From Hyphomicrobium sp. 99 (GTDB lineage Bacteria; Pseudomonadota; Alphaproteobacteria; Rhizobiales; Hyphomicrobiaceae), in contig NZ_KQ031382.1 of the NCBI RefSeq assembly GCF_000384335.2, positions 1,364,001-1,428,000 on the forward strand: a DNA stretch of 64,000 nucleotides, written 5' to 3'. A program made the translations under genes and the position numbers. Positions 9,350-18,393 of the stretch are shown piece after piece. Numbering within the stretch: the first letter of the stretch is position 1; each line of letters starts with the position of its first letter. The notes under the pieces were generated by a model. The model saw nothing but the letters and a program-made list of their open reading frames with translations, did no database searches and was not told where the DNA came from.

Positions 9350-9867
9350 CGTCTGCCGACGATTGGATCTCGCCCGACGATCCGTTGGACCTGCGCAAAG
9401 CCCTTGCGTGCTTTGCAACGGGCATCACGATCATCACGGGAACGACCGAAGAAGGCGCGCGCTTCGGATTGACAGCGTCGTCTTTCCAGCCGGTCAGCCT
9501 GACGCCGCCGCTGGTTCTTTACAGCGTCCGAAAAGGTGCAGCCAGCGTCGATCTCGTAAAGGGCAGTGGATCGTTCTGCGTGAACGTTCTGCGCCACGAG
9601 CACGTCGAACTCGCAAAGCGCTTCGCGGCTCCGATTGCGGATCGTTTCGAAGGTCTCGAATGGTATCGCGGATCATTGGGCTGCCCGGTGTTGCCGGATG
9701 CCATCGCAACCTTCGAGTGCCGGTTGTGGACCACCTACGATGGCGGAGATCACGAGATCGTCGTCGGCGAGGTCGCAAAAATGCGGCGCGCTCCAGAGGG
9801 TAATCCTCTGGTCTTCTTTCGCGGCGAATTCCATCCGATCGTCGCCGATGCCCCACGCGTATCCTGA
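9346..9867 (+). CDS. Flavin reductase, HpaC-like
   Basis: A 173-residue flavin reductase-like (split-barrel FMN-binding) protein. Diagnostic segments are LRKALACFATGITIITG near the N-terminus, FGLTASSFQPVSLTPPLVLYS and FCVNVLRHEHVELAKRFA. Family members reduce FMN or FAD with NAD(P)H and hand it to a partner oxygenase. The ATG overlaps the upstream stop in an ATGA junction, so translation is probably coupled and stoichiometry with the oxygenase is maintained. The cupin gene follows after 12 bp. This partnership is the main reason for reading the upstream gene as a monooxygenase. Confidence 0.88.
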   Translation: MTSADDWISPDDPLDLRKALACFATGITIITGTTEEGARFGLTASSFQPVSLTPPLVLYSVRKGAASVDLVKGSGSFCVNVLRHEHVELAKRFAAPIADRFEGLEWYRGSLGCPVLPDAIATFECRLWTTYDGGDHEIVVGEVAKMRRAPEGNPLVFFRGEFHPIVADAPRVS

Positions 9868-9879
9868 GAGGTCTTGCAG

Positions 9880-10404
9880 ATGACACTTATCGCTCCGGTC
9901 AAATCGGAACACGTCACGTTTGATCCGCCCGAGTTCGCCCATCTCGGAATGATTCCCGAGCTGGTCGTGCTGCCCGTGAAGGACGAGCGCATTTGGGTTC
10001 TGCTTGAGCCGAACGTCTGGTTTCGCCCGTTGTTCTTCGACATGAACTCCGGTTCGCACGGAGAAGTGCTGAAGGTCAAAAAGGGCGGTGTCCTATCGCG
10101 CCATCGCCACCCGTCGCCGGTGCACGGCTTCGTGCTCAAGGGCAGCTGGCGGTATCTCGAACATACCTGGCGCGCGGAGGAAGGCTCCTACGTCATGGAG
10201 CCGCCGGGCGAGACGCACACGCTGACGTGCGACAGCGGCGACGAAATGCAAACCCTGTTCTTCATTCAGGGTGCAACGCTCTACATCGACGAGCAGGATC
10301 GCGTGACCCTCGTCGAAGACAACTTCCACCTCATCGAAGCCTGCCGCAAGCACTACGAAGAGGTTGGTCTAGGGGCCGATTTCGTCAACCAGTTCATTCG
10401 CTAG
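9880..10404 (+). CDS. Cupin protein, 2,4'-dihydroxyacetophenone dioxygenase-like
   Basis: A 174-residue single-domain cupin. Metal ligands are visible as RHRHPSPVHGFVLKG in motif 1 and PPGETHTL in motif 2, and the layout resembles 2,4'-dihydroxyacetophenone dioxygenase, which cleaves an aromatic side-chain C-C bond with iron. ATG at 9880 follows a GAGAGG ribosome-binding site by 8 nt; an upstream in-frame TTG is less likely. It is the last gene of the three-gene operon, so the probable pathway is flavin-dependent oxygenation followed by ring or side-chain cleavage. The dioxygenase activity is inferred from family resemblance. Confidence 0.75.
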   Translation: MTLIAPVKSEHVTFDPPEFAHLGMIPELVVLPVKDERIWVLLEPNVWFRPLFFDMNSGSHGEVLKVKKGGVLSRHRHPSPVHGFVLKGSWRYLEHTWRAEEGSYVMEPPGETHTLTCDSGDEMQTLFFIQGATLYIDEQDRVTLVEDNFHLIEACRKHYEEVGLGADFVNQFIR

Positions 10405-10465
10405 CAGAAGCGCCAAGGCAGGCCGCGCGCGTTTTTTGGGGGGCGCGTGCACCGCCGAACGCTGG

Positions 10466-10493
10466 AAAGCGCGGGTCGAAAGCCCGCGCTTTT
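10466..10493 (+). terminator. Rho-independent terminator after the cupin operon
   Basis: A perfect 10-bp stem (AAAGCGCGGG pairs with CCCGCGCTTT) around a 7-nt loop ends in a short T run. It lies 60 bp after the cupin stop and before the DUF883 gene, so it should separate the two transcripts. Confidence 0.75.
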
Positions 10494-10581
10494 CATTGTC
10501 GCCCCCGACCGCCTTTGCCGGACGGGAACCAATGGCCACGATCAGTCATTCTCCTGGCAAGGATTGCCACGGAGAGGCTTC

Positions 10582-10809
10582 ATGGCTGCTCAACAAGACG
10601 TTTCATCCACCGTCCGCGACGCAACAAGCGCCGCCAAGCGGAATATCGATCAAACCGCCGATTACGCCGTCTCGGTCATCGATGACTTTCAAAGTATCGG
10701 GTCAGAATTCAAACGTGCAGTGAACAAATCGATGAAAAAGGAGCCCTATACGACGCTCGCGATGGCGGCGGCTGCGGGCTTCGTTCTTGGCGCACTGTGG
10801 CGCGCATAA
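10582..10809 (+). CDS. DUF883 (ElaB/YqjD-like) small protein
   Basis: A 75-residue protein with an amphipathic helical body and a C-terminal glycine- and alanine-rich hydrophobic segment (TTLAMAAAAGFVLGALWRA). This is the layout of DUF883/ElaB-YqjD proteins, which sit in the inner membrane by a C-terminal anchor and can bind ribosomes in stationary phase. ATG at 10582 is preceded by GGAGAGG. Longer upstream starts are rejected because they run through the terminator. It appears monocistronic. Confidence 0.8.
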   Translation: MAAQQDVSSTVRDATSAAKRNIDQTADYAVSVIDDFQSIGSEFKRAVNKSMKKEPYTTLAMAAAAGFVLGALWRA

Positions 10810-10915
10810 TTAGGTGGAAACAGGAGCGGAAGGCGTCGCTTCGGCGAGGCTCTCCGGCTGTCCAGACACGCAAAGGAAATCGACCCCAGAGTGGGCTCCG
10901 GGGCCGATCAGGTGA

Positions 10916-11110
10916 TTACTTCTTCTTGCGCGAATCTTCGCACTTGCCGCCCTTCCAATACTTGAAGGTGCCCTTGCAATCTTTCTTCTTGTCCTTGTGT
11001 GCCTTGTGATGATGCGCCTTGTGCGGCTTCGCCTTTGCGAAAGCGTCCTGAGCTGCGCCCATTCCGCCGAGGCTGAAGATTGCCAGAGCGAGCACTGTCG
11101 TAAATTTCAT
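10916..11110 (-). CDS. Small secreted His/Lys-rich protein
   Basis: A 64-residue product with a clear signal peptide (MKFTTVLALAIFSLGGMGAA) and a likely cleavage after the AQDAFA region. The mature part, about 38 residues, is dominated by Lys and His (KPHKAHHHKAHKDKKK) and has two cysteines. It is probably periplasmic. A metal-binding or envelope-charge role is conceivable, but no family is recognised. The start has GGGGGA upstream, and no partner gene is adjacent on this strand. Confidence 0.65.
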   Translation of the reverse strand: MKFTTVLALAIFSLGGMGAAQDAFAKAKPHKAHHHKAHKDKKKDCKGTFKYWKGGKCEDSRKKK

Positions 11111-11353
11111 GAGTGAAGTCCCCCAAAAGGCCGATCTGTAGTGATCGGATCGCCGTCGCTTATCTGAAATATGTGACAAGTGAGTGTAAGGGGGAGGGGG
11201 CTGTATTGGTGCCTGAACTCGGCTCTTCCGTCGTATCCATAAGGACATCGTCACGAGAGGCTGAGCCGATACGGGTTTCAAGCTAGACGCTGCCTACTAG
11301 GGCAGACGTCGCACGGGTGATATGCGAGCGCATCTAACAGTGGCCAAGCGTTG
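11111..11353. other. Intergenic stretch without recognised gene
   Basis: About 240 bp between the secreted peptide gene and the glycosyltransferase stop. It holds only the leader and ribosome-binding site of the small gene at its left edge. No convincing ORF, hairpin or repeat was seen in the remainder. Confidence 0.5.
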
Positions 11354-12295
11354 CTAAGCGCCGTCGACCCGTTGGTAGTAGTTTGATGTTCCGCCGATCA
11401 GCCCCGAAAAGCTTCCCCAAGCTTTGGTAACGCTGATGAGGCCCTTCAACATTGTTCTTTCGGCAGCGAATCGGCGCAATGGCCAGAAGCACGCACCGGC
11501 AAGCACCAAGAAACTTCCAACGCAGATCCGCCTTAAGCCATGCGGCAGGCGCCTGCCCAGCGTCTTGGCGTAGCCCTCTCTGATCACGTCGAGAAAAGTA
11601 CCCGCTGACGAGACCATGTAAGTGCGTTGCAGGAAGCGGCTTAGTGTGAGCCGGGAAGCTGGCACGATTTCGATGACCCTCGCTTCCGCCACGAACACGA
11701 TGCGGGCGCCCCGGGCATGTGCGCGTCTGAAAAAATCGACGTCCTCGGCGCCGAATGTGAGGCGATTGTCGAACCTCAACGCAAGCCCTTCTTGGGTGAC
11801 AAGACGGGCGTTGAAGAGGACGTTGTTCGTATAAGCGTCCCGCCGGAACTCGCCCGTCGTTCGGCGAGAATGCGAATGTGGTTTCCACCAGTGCGGCGCC
11901 TCGACTTCGGCCACCTGCTTTACCGGACCTGTCGCGACGTCCGCATCGAACCGCTCACACCCTTCGAACAACCGGAGCAGCCAGTCCGGCTCCGTATACT
12001 CATCATCGTCGAGCATCGCGATCCAATCGGCATTCTCGCCGATTGCGGCATCGATCGCGCGATTGCGCGCATGCGGAATTCCGATGTTCGATTCCAAACA
12101 ATACTTTATCGGAAACGGGCTCGACGCGCGGAATCGTTCGACGACGTCGAGCGACCGTCGCGCGTAATCGTTCTCCACGACGACGACGGAAAGCGTACAG
12201 CCCGGAGGTACTGTCAGCCGGCCCACGCTCGCCAAGGCTCGCGACAACATCTGCGGGCGCTTGGCCGTGCACACGGTAATTGTGATATGAGCCAT
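11354..12295 (-). CDS. GT2-family glycosyltransferase
   Basis: A 313-residue GT-A fold glycosyltransferase. The N-terminal nucleotide-sugar strand ITVCTAKRPQMLSRALASV is followed by the metal-binding motif MLDDDEY at about residue 93 and an acceptor motif AEDVDFFRRAHARGARI near 187. A hydrophobic stretch (ICVGSFLVLAGACFWPLRRF) near the C-terminus suggests membrane association. It probably transfers a sugar onto a surface polysaccharide or lipid; donor and acceptor cannot be read. Its ATG comes directly after the TAA of a fragmentary ORF on the same strand (12296-12550), so it may be the survivor of a longer glycosyltransferase operon. Confidence 0.85.
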   Translation of the reverse strand: MAHITITVCTAKRPQMLSRALASVGRLTVPPGCTLSVVVVENDYARRSLDVVERFRASSPFPIKYCLESNIGIPHARNRAIDAAIGENADWIAMLDDDEYTEPDWLLRLFEGCERFDADVATGPVKQVAEVEAPHWWKPHSHSRRTTGEFRRDAYTNNVLFNARLVTQEGLALRFDNRLTFGAEDVDFFRRAHARGARIVFVAEARVIEIVPASRLTLSRFLQRTYMVSSAGTFLDVIREGYAKTLGRRLPHGLRRICVGSFLVLAGACFWPLRRFAAERTMLKGLISVTKAWGSFSGLIGGTSNYYQRVDGA

Positions 12296-12550
12296 TTACC
12301 GTAACTGATGAGTCAGCTTTGCTGCCTCGCAGAAGGCAACGCGCGATTGGGATTGTTCTACCTGAGTAGCAATCTCCGATCTCGTGGTCGGCATCCAGGA
12401 CGGATCTTGATTCTCGCTCAAAATGTCGTGGATAAAATGCTCCTTGAAGAGATTGGCCTTTATCAATATGCCCCATCGATCACTGCGCGATGCGAAGTTG
12501 AGACACGCAGCGGGATTTCTTCCCGCTACGGCAAAACTGCTATTGAAAAC
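12296..12550 (-). pseudogene. C-terminal remnant of a gene upstream of the GT2
   Basis: The frame that ends with TAA exactly 1 bp before the GT2 start reads like the tail of a real protein (GILIKANLFKEHFIHDIL, then a polar C-terminus). That fits a lost larger gene of a glycan operon. No start or ribosome-binding site supports an intact gene, and the frame runs upstream into the 3' end of the autotransporter gene. Low confidence: it could also be chance. Confidence 0.3.
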
Positions 12551-12590
12551 TTCTTCAGAGCTAGATCGGCCGTCGGCCGCCCCGCCGCGT

Positions 12591-15455
12591 TTAGAAGTTG
12601 AAGCTGGCTTTGCCGCCGAAGGCATGCTGCTCAGTGGTCTCGCCAAAGGAACCATCGTAGTAGAGCTTCAGGGCTCCGCCGCTGATTGCAAGTAAGTCCA
12701 CGCCTGCAGAGATGGTGCCTTGAACCTGATCCATCGCAGCGCTCGTTTTGAAAGCTCCAATATAAGACGGCAAACCCGCAAACGAGCTGACGACCGAGAT
12801 CTCATCTGCGCTCAGGATGCTCGCGCCCAAACGCACGAACGGCCGTGCCGTCAGGCCTTTGGAGACACCCATCTCGCCGCCGATCTCGATTGCCGGGGCG
12901 AAGCGCGCAAACGTTTCCTCGCTGCTGGCGACTGAAAGCGCGACAGCACCGCCGGTCTCAGTGAACGACCCAAGCCAGAGCTGTGCCACTTCGAGGTCGG
13001 CCATTGGCTTCGCATAGAGGGAGGTGCTGCCGAACTGATAAGCGACGCGGAGACGCCCGCTGAGATTGGCGACGTCCTGGCTGCCGTGCATCGATGAAAC
13101 CAAGCCGCCAAAGTCAGCCCGTCTATCCGTGTCGTAGGCCGCTTGGCCGCCATAGATGGCAGCGGCGAAAAGCCATGGACCAGCATTGTGCTTCAACGTG
13201 GCGCCGCCGAAGAAGCGGTCGCCGTCGGTGCGGGCATAACCTCCCGTATCGGACGTCGACTGCTCGACGCCGCCTGCAAGACCAAACGTGAAACCAGGCG
13301 CAAGCTTCACCTGCGCCCCGCCGGCAAAGCGCCAAGCTTGCTCGCCGTAGCCAATATTGCTGCCGGTGCGATCCTGCTCGAAGTTGCTGCCCGAGACGTT
13401 AGCCCAGACGCATTCCTCTTCGCTCACGGCAACGTAAGCCGCGTCCTTTGCCCGGCAACTCATAAGCGCGTTGCCGAAATTCGTTGCAGCGAAGAGCGTC
13501 GAGGCTGCCGACTGCGCGTAGACTTCGGGCGACAGCTGATCGAGAGCGGAGCGATAGTCCGAGTTCGTCGTGACGTTCAACAGCGCGTCGGTGATGGGCT
13601 GAATGCCGGTTCCGCCCGCGGATACTGCGGCGTTGATATGCTGGCCGAGCGCCAACTGATTGCCGTTGAGGCCGGCATTGGTCGGAGCAAAGCTGATGGA
13701 GTAGGCAACCACCACGTCATTGGCATTCGGATAGACGAGTTCCGCTTGTACAACAGGACCGGAGCCCGCGAAGTTGAGCGCCAACCCGTTCGCAGTCGTG
13801 CCGTTTGTTGCGCTGAGGATTGTGACCTGACCACTCGTGATCGCAAGGCTCTGCATCGCGATCTGCACTTGACCCGAAAGCGCAGCCGTTCCGCTGACAT
13901 TGACGCGATCCGCCGAGTTGCTGGCGGCGTCGAGATCAATGGCGAGAACGCCTGTCGCGGTCTGCGAAAGATTGCCGGTGACCGCCGTCGTTACGATCGA
14001 TCCCGCGCCGCCGGGAGCGAGCGTTCCGGCGTTCGTCAACGTATTGCCTGCGCCAACCGAAAGCGCAGTTCCGGCGATAAGCCGACCGGCTGCGAGGTTG
14101 GAGAGAGTGTTCGTGCCTCCTCCGAGATCGATGCTGCCGATGATCGTGCCGGAGTTGGTGACTGTGTCATTGCCAACTCCCATGATGATGGTCGCTTCGC
14201 TGCCATCTCCACGAATAATTCCCGAGTTTGCGATTGAGTTGGCGTAAGGCCCCACGACTTTGATCGCGGCGCCGGCGAGACCCTCGATTGTGCCCGCGTT
14301 CGTGATCGTGACGGCACCCACACCATCGCCTTCCGAGCCGTCATCGATAAGAATACCGCGCTTTGCACCAGAAATGAGCGCTCCGGCATAGTTGTTGATC
14401 GTGCCGCCACCCATGGCGATGCCTTCAGAGCCGTTCGGTTGCCCGCCGGAATCGACGCCGCCCGCGCCGGTGCCCTGAATGATACCGTAGTTGTTGATTG
14501 TGCCGATCTTATCGATGTCGACACCATCGCCGTCACCGTTGATCGAAGCGGCACCGCCGTCGAGAAAAATATTTCCTACGCCCGCGTAGGCGCCAGTGAT
14601 CGTGCCGTAGTTCGTAACTGTGCCGTTGCCGTCCGATCCGACGCCCGAGCCGTTGCGGCCGGTAATCGAACCATAGTTGACGACCGTGATGTCCGTGTCG
14701 GCCGTGATGCCGTGACGCGCGCCGGAGATAACGCCAGTACTCTCGTTTGTGACGACGACGCCTGTTCGCGCGCCGGCGTCGATACCATCGGCGGAACCGC
14801 TGCCCGAGTTGGGAGCAGCGACGCCTTCGATGCCGCTGCGGATCGTGCCGTAGTTGTGAATGATCGAGTTCTGCGCAGCGCGGATCGCGTCATCCGTATA
14901 GGATTCAATAATGCCCGTGACGTTGTTGGTGATAGTGACCGTCACGCCGGAAGTAGCCGCGATCGACCGCAAATCGAGCGCTTGGCCAAGCCCGGTGAAG
15001 CCCGATCCGCCAGCGCGGATGAGGCCCGAGTTTTCAATCGTGATCACGCCGCTCGTCAAAGCCGTGTCGATGCGGAAGGCATCGTTGGCACTGGCGATCA
15101 GGCTCGCACCGGCATTATTGGTGAATGTCAGATTGCGCGTGCCGGACGCGGAACTCGGGGCATTGAAGGCGCGGCCCGAGCCAAGCTGCTCGACAATGCC
15201 CGAATTGGTGATGACGACAGTGCTCGCCGTGCCGTTCCAGGTGATGGCATTCGTCGAACCGGAAATACTGAGCTTTCCGCCGGCATCGATCGTACCGGAT
15301 TGCGTGCCGCTCAGCGTTTTGGCGGCTGTATCGGTGACGCCGGTGCCAATCGTGAACGTCTGTGCTTCAGATGGGCCCGCTAGTGCTGAGGTGAGGGCGA
15401 TACTCGAAAGAATACCAAACGCGATCCGCGGTACCGCGGCATGAGAACTCGACAC
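12591..15455 (-). CDS. Autotransporter outer-membrane beta-barrel protein
   Basis: A 954-residue type Va secretion protein. The N-terminus has a signal peptide (FGILSSIALTSALAGPSEAQ). Residues ~45-480 form a Gly/Asn/Thr/Ile-rich passenger of repeating NNYGTI- and TNSGTI-type strands, as in autotransporters with a right-handed beta-helix. Residues ~680-954 form the translocator barrel, ending in the aromatic outer-membrane signature (KASFNF). The passenger is therefore exposed outside the cell and probably adhesive. Adhesion is inference, because no catalytic motif is seen. It appears monocistronic, with a 330-bp upstream region. Confidence 0.92.
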   Translation of the reverse strand: MSSSHAAVPRIAFGILSSIALTSALAGPSEAQTFTIGTGVTDTAAKTLSGTQSGTIDAGGKLSISGSTNAITWNGTASTVVITNSGIVEQLGSGRAFNAPSSASGTRNLTFTNNAGASLIASANDAFRIDTALTSGVITIENSGLIRAGGSGFTGLGQALDLRSIAATSGVTVTITNNVTGIIESYTDDAIRAAQNSIIHNYGTIRSGIEGVAAPNSGSGSADGIDAGARTGVVVTNESTGVISGARHGITADTDITVVNYGSITGRNGSGVGSDGNGTVTNYGTITGAYAGVGNIFLDGGAASINGDGDGVDIDKIGTINNYGIIQGTGAGGVDSGGQPNGSEGIAMGGGTINNYAGALISGAKRGILIDDGSEGDGVGAVTITNAGTIEGLAGAAIKVVGPYANSIANSGIIRGDGSEATIIMGVGNDTVTNSGTIIGSIDLGGGTNTLSNLAAGRLIAGTALSVGAGNTLTNAGTLAPGGAGSIVTTAVTGNLSQTATGVLAIDLDAASNSADRVNVSGTAALSGQVQIAMQSLAITSGQVTILSATNGTTANGLALNFAGSGPVVQAELVYPNANDVVVAYSISFAPTNAGLNGNQLALGQHINAAVSAGGTGIQPITDALLNVTTNSDYRSALDQLSPEVYAQSAASTLFAATNFGNALMSCRAKDAAYVAVSEEECVWANVSGSNFEQDRTGSNIGYGEQAWRFAGGAQVKLAPGFTFGLAGGVEQSTSDTGGYARTDGDRFFGGATLKHNAGPWLFAAAIYGGQAAYDTDRRADFGGLVSSMHGSQDVANLSGRLRVAYQFGSTSLYAKPMADLEVAQLWLGSFTETGGAVALSVASSEETFARFAPAIEIGGEMGVSKGLTARPFVRLGASILSADEISVVSSFAGLPSYIGAFKTSAAMDQVQGTISAGVDLLAISGGALKLYYDGSFGETTEQHAFGGKASFNF

Positions 15456-15794
15456 AGATATCCCCGACTGACGACAAAGAAATGAGGCTGCGTCCCTAAG
15501 CAGGGGTTGTCTCAGTTTGATGACAACTGATCGGCTCCGCCGCCATCCGTGGCTGGGAGATCACACGCGACGATTGGCTCTGCCAAATTTGAGATCGCCA
15601 CATCGCTCGGACTTTCATCATATGCACGCGTGTTGATCTGAAATTTTTACACCCCGTTGACGACAAGAACAGAAGGCCCGCCGAAAAAATCAAAAGCTAA
15701 GCGATGTTATCGTGCATCGCATGCTTTCGGATAAGCCAGAAGGTCGTCACGAGCACCGCCTTGGGTGCATCGATTATAGAACCGGGTGAGTTTC
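15456..15794. other. Divergent upstream region of autotransporter and DUF2092 genes
   Basis: About 340 bp separate the divergent autotransporter and DUF2092 genes. The sequence becomes A+T-richer towards 15640-15700. It must hold both promoters, but no hexamers or clear dyads are assigned. No ORF with convincing codon use was seen. Confidence 0.5.
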
Positions 15795-16544
15795 ATGTTT
15801 TTTCGAGCGCTATTTTATATCTTGTTTTGTTTGATTGCTGTCCCGGCCCGCGGTCAGGAACAAGCTGAAAATCCGTCCGACACGCAAGCGCCCTCGGCAT
15901 TGCCGCTGCCGCTGAAAGAGTTGCGAGATCATATCGACGCGCAGCAGGAGATGGATTTTCAGACGACGTTTCACGCGTCGAGCAATGTCCTGGATACAAA
16001 AGTACAAGGGGTGTCGGAGTTTCGGACCCGGCGACCCAATCTGTTTCGGGCGACGGCGAATAGTGGTCCCAACGCATACGAATATGTCTCTGATGGAACC
16101 GTGCTGACGATTTATAACGTTCACACCAATGCGTTCGCACAGACACCGGCTCGCGCCTCGGTGCAAGGAAACATGGCGTTGATAGCCGGGCTGATGTCGT
16201 ATCAAGCGCGAATATTCGATTTCTTCGCCGCGCTTGATCAGGCGACAGTTGGCGGCGGTGTGGAGATCGCGACGAAAGGCGCGGAATCCGTCGGCGGACG
16301 CGAATGCGATGGCTTCGCGGTAAGAACGATGGTCGAAAAATGGGATGTTTGGGTGGAAAAGGCATCACCTCATCTGCCATGCAAACTTGTGAGCAGCGAT
16401 GTAGATGATCCATCCGGGAACGTGCAGGTCAACGAATTTACCTGGAAAAAAGCACCGAACTTTGAGCCGGCCACTTTCAAATTCTCTCCGCCGCCCGGAA
16501 GCAAGCGGCTCGATATCGGAGACTTGTTGGCGACTCCCCAGTGA
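15795..16544 (+). CDS. DUF2092 periplasmic protein
   Basis: A 249-residue exported protein with a signal peptide (FFRALFYILFCLIAVPARGQ). The mature part has the LolA/LolB-like half-barrel pattern of DUF2092 proteins: SEFRTRRPNLFRA, YVSDGTVLTIYN, and late CDGFAVRTMVEKWDVWVEK. ATG at 15795 follows a GGGTGAG site. DUF2092 proteins resemble outer-membrane lipoprotein carriers, but their function is not established. The gene ends 90 bp before the metallophosphoesterase start on the same strand, so co-transcription is possible. Confidence 0.8.
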   Translation: MFFRALFYILFCLIAVPARGQEQAENPSDTQAPSALPLPLKELRDHIDAQQEMDFQTTFHASSNVLDTKVQGVSEFRTRRPNLFRATANSGPNAYEYVSDGTVLTIYNVHTNAFAQTPARASVQGNMALIAGLMSYQARIFDFFAALDQATVGGGVEIATKGAESVGGRECDGFAVRTMVEKWDVWVEKASPHLPCKLVSSDVDDPSGNVQVNEFTWKKAPNFEPATFKFSPPPGSKRLDIGDLLATPQ

Positions 16545-16634
16545 TCGAGAGTACGGATGGGGCAGGAAAAGAGTAGTCGTGACTTGCATCGCTCCCTTAC
16601 CAACAAACCAAACAAACCTGAAGGGAGGCAAGCG

Positions 16635-18377
16635 ATGCGCCCGATCGTCGACCCGCGGCGCGGTGACGTCGAAGACGACGCATCAAGCACGAAACAGCGA
16701 TCGCTTCTCTCGTTGGCCGGAAGCTTGTTGGCGGAGATCAGTCTTCCGAAGCTGCTCGCCGCTTGGGCCATCCTAATCATCTTGCCGGCACTGCTACTCG
16801 GCGTGGCACCTCTCCTGGGGTCGATTTGGATGAGCACCGTCTCATCGAAGGTTGCTGCGATTTACACGGGTTTCTTGGCTCCCGTCGTTTTGGTTATTCT
16901 TCTCGTCGTGGGTTGGTTCGGAGGTAAGCCGCTGTGGCGTCTTATCGAGACAAATTTCTGGTCTTTGAATGCGCTTGCCGTTCAGCCGGCTTACGCGCTG
17001 TCGCGCGAGACGCTGCGCCAGCTCGTCGAGCGATTTTTGCCAGCAGACGCAGATCAGCACTCGCGAGATTTGATGCGCGCCATCAGTGCCGGCGCGTCAG
17101 GCCTGATAATCTGCGGGCTTTCACTGTGGATTGTCGCGCTCGCCTGGCCTCACACGCGATGGACTGGCTCGCTCTCCGATATAGCCTCGCCTTCTCTAAT
17201 TGCGCACGCGGCGCTCTTCAACAGCATCACGATCGTCTCCGCCTATCTCGCAGTGGCGGGACTTAGCTGGGGTCTGGCGGATGCGTTCATGACAGCGCCG
17301 CACGATCTTCCGAGCTACGCGCAGACGTCGGAAGGCAGGAAAATTTGGCGCGTCGCACACCTTTCCGACATTCACGTTGTCGGAGAGAGATTTGGTTTTC
17401 GGATCGAGGGAGGGCGGTCCGGCCCGAGTGGAAATGAGCGCCTCAAGCAAACGCTAGCGGCCCTCGACGCCGTTCATGCGCGCAACCCGCTCGACGTGGT
17501 TCTGATTACCGGCGACATGACTGATGCGGGTCGTTCATCGGAATGGGCGGAATTTATCGATGCGCTTGCGCCCTTTCCGAGCTTGGCGGAATTGATGGTG
17601 ATCCTCCCTGGTAATCACGACCTCAACGTCGTGGATAGGGCCAATCCCGCCCGCTTCGATCTGCCGACGAGCCCAAAGAAGCGACTGCGCCAGATCCGGG
17701 CGCTTTCGACGATGGCGGGCTTGCAAGGCAAGCGTGTGCATATCATTGACGATGTGACGGGCAAGCCTCGGGCGACGTTAGGGGAAGTTCTCGAACCTTA
17801 TACCGGGCGCATCGCAGACTTCGCTGATCGCGGATCGGCGCGCTTGACATGGGAGTTGGCCGACCTGTGGCCGCAAGCCTTTCCGATGGTGATGCAGCCG
17901 AAAACCGAGGATGGCCTGGGCGTCATTCTCCTTGATTCAAACGCGCAAACGCATTTCTCGTTCACCAACGCCCTTGGGCTCGTGACGCATGACCAGACGA
18001 AAGCCATCGAAAAAATTTCCGCGAACTTTCCAAAAGCGAAGTGGATCGTTGCGCTCCATCACCACGTTGTTGAGTATCCCAAAGCCGCAAAGACATTGTC
18101 CGTGCGTATCGGGACAGCACTTGTCAACGGAACGTGGTTCGTCCGCCGGATGCAGCGTCTATCGGACCGGCTGATGATCATGCACGGCCATCGCCACATT
18201 GATTGGATCGGAATTTGTGGCGGCCTCATCATCGTGTCGGCGCCATCTCCGGTGATGGACGTAACCGACGAAAAGGCCACTTATTTCTACATCCACAATC
18301 TCGGCGTTGGCACGGACGGCCGCCTCGCGTTGTTTGAACCGGAGCGCGTCGCCCTGCCTGGCCAGCCGACGAGCTGA
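16635..18377 (+). CDS. Membrane-anchored calcineurin-like metallophosphoesterase
   Basis: A 580-residue protein with several N-terminal membrane segments (about residues 38-60, 73-95, 150-170 and 190-215) and a C-terminal calcineurin-like phosphoesterase domain. All metal-binding motifs are present in order: SDIHVV, GDMTDAG, GNHDLN, HHHVV and GHRH. It should hydrolyse a phosphoester with a two-metal centre at the membrane; lipid-linked or nucleotide substrates are both possible. The start at 16635 is chosen because AAGGGAGG lies just upstream. The ATG at 16557 lacks such a site. Confidence 0.88.
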   Translation: MRPIVDPRRGDVEDDASSTKQRSLLSLAGSLLAEISLPKLLAAWAILIILPALLLGVAPLLGSIWMSTVSSKVAAIYTGFLAPVVLVILLVVGWFGGKPLWRLIETNFWSLNALAVQPAYALSRETLRQLVERFLPADADQHSRDLMRAISAGASGLIICGLSLWIVALAWPHTRWTGSLSDIASPSLIAHAALFNSITIVSAYLAVAGLSWGLADAFMTAPHDLPSYAQTSEGRKIWRVAHLSDIHVVGERFGFRIEGGRSGPSGNERLKQTLAALDAVHARNPLDVVLITGDMTDAGRSSEWAEFIDALAPFPSLAELMVILPGNHDLNVVDRANPARFDLPTSPKKRLRQIRALSTMAGLQGKRVHIIDDVTGKPRATLGEVLEPYTGRIADFADRGSARLTWELADLWPQAFPMVMQPKTEDGLGVILLDSNAQTHFSFTNALGLVTHDQTKAIEKISANFPKAKWIVALHHHVVEYPKAAKTLSVRIGTALVNGTWFVRRMQRLSDRLMIMHGHRHIDWIGICGGLIIVSAPSPVMDVTDEKATYFYIHNLGVGTDGRLALFEPERVALPGQPTS

Positions 18378-18393
18378 CCGCTGAATAGGGCCA

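Noticed and set aside
8420..9418. 332-codon minus-strand ORF over the monooxygenase gene
   Set aside because: Antisense shadow of a strongly coding gene; arginine-rich translation without motifs.
13143..14237. Long plus-strand ORFs opposite the autotransporter (also 14439-15383)
   Set aside because: They are antisense shadows of a GC-rich gene, with low-complexity translations and no start signals or motifs.
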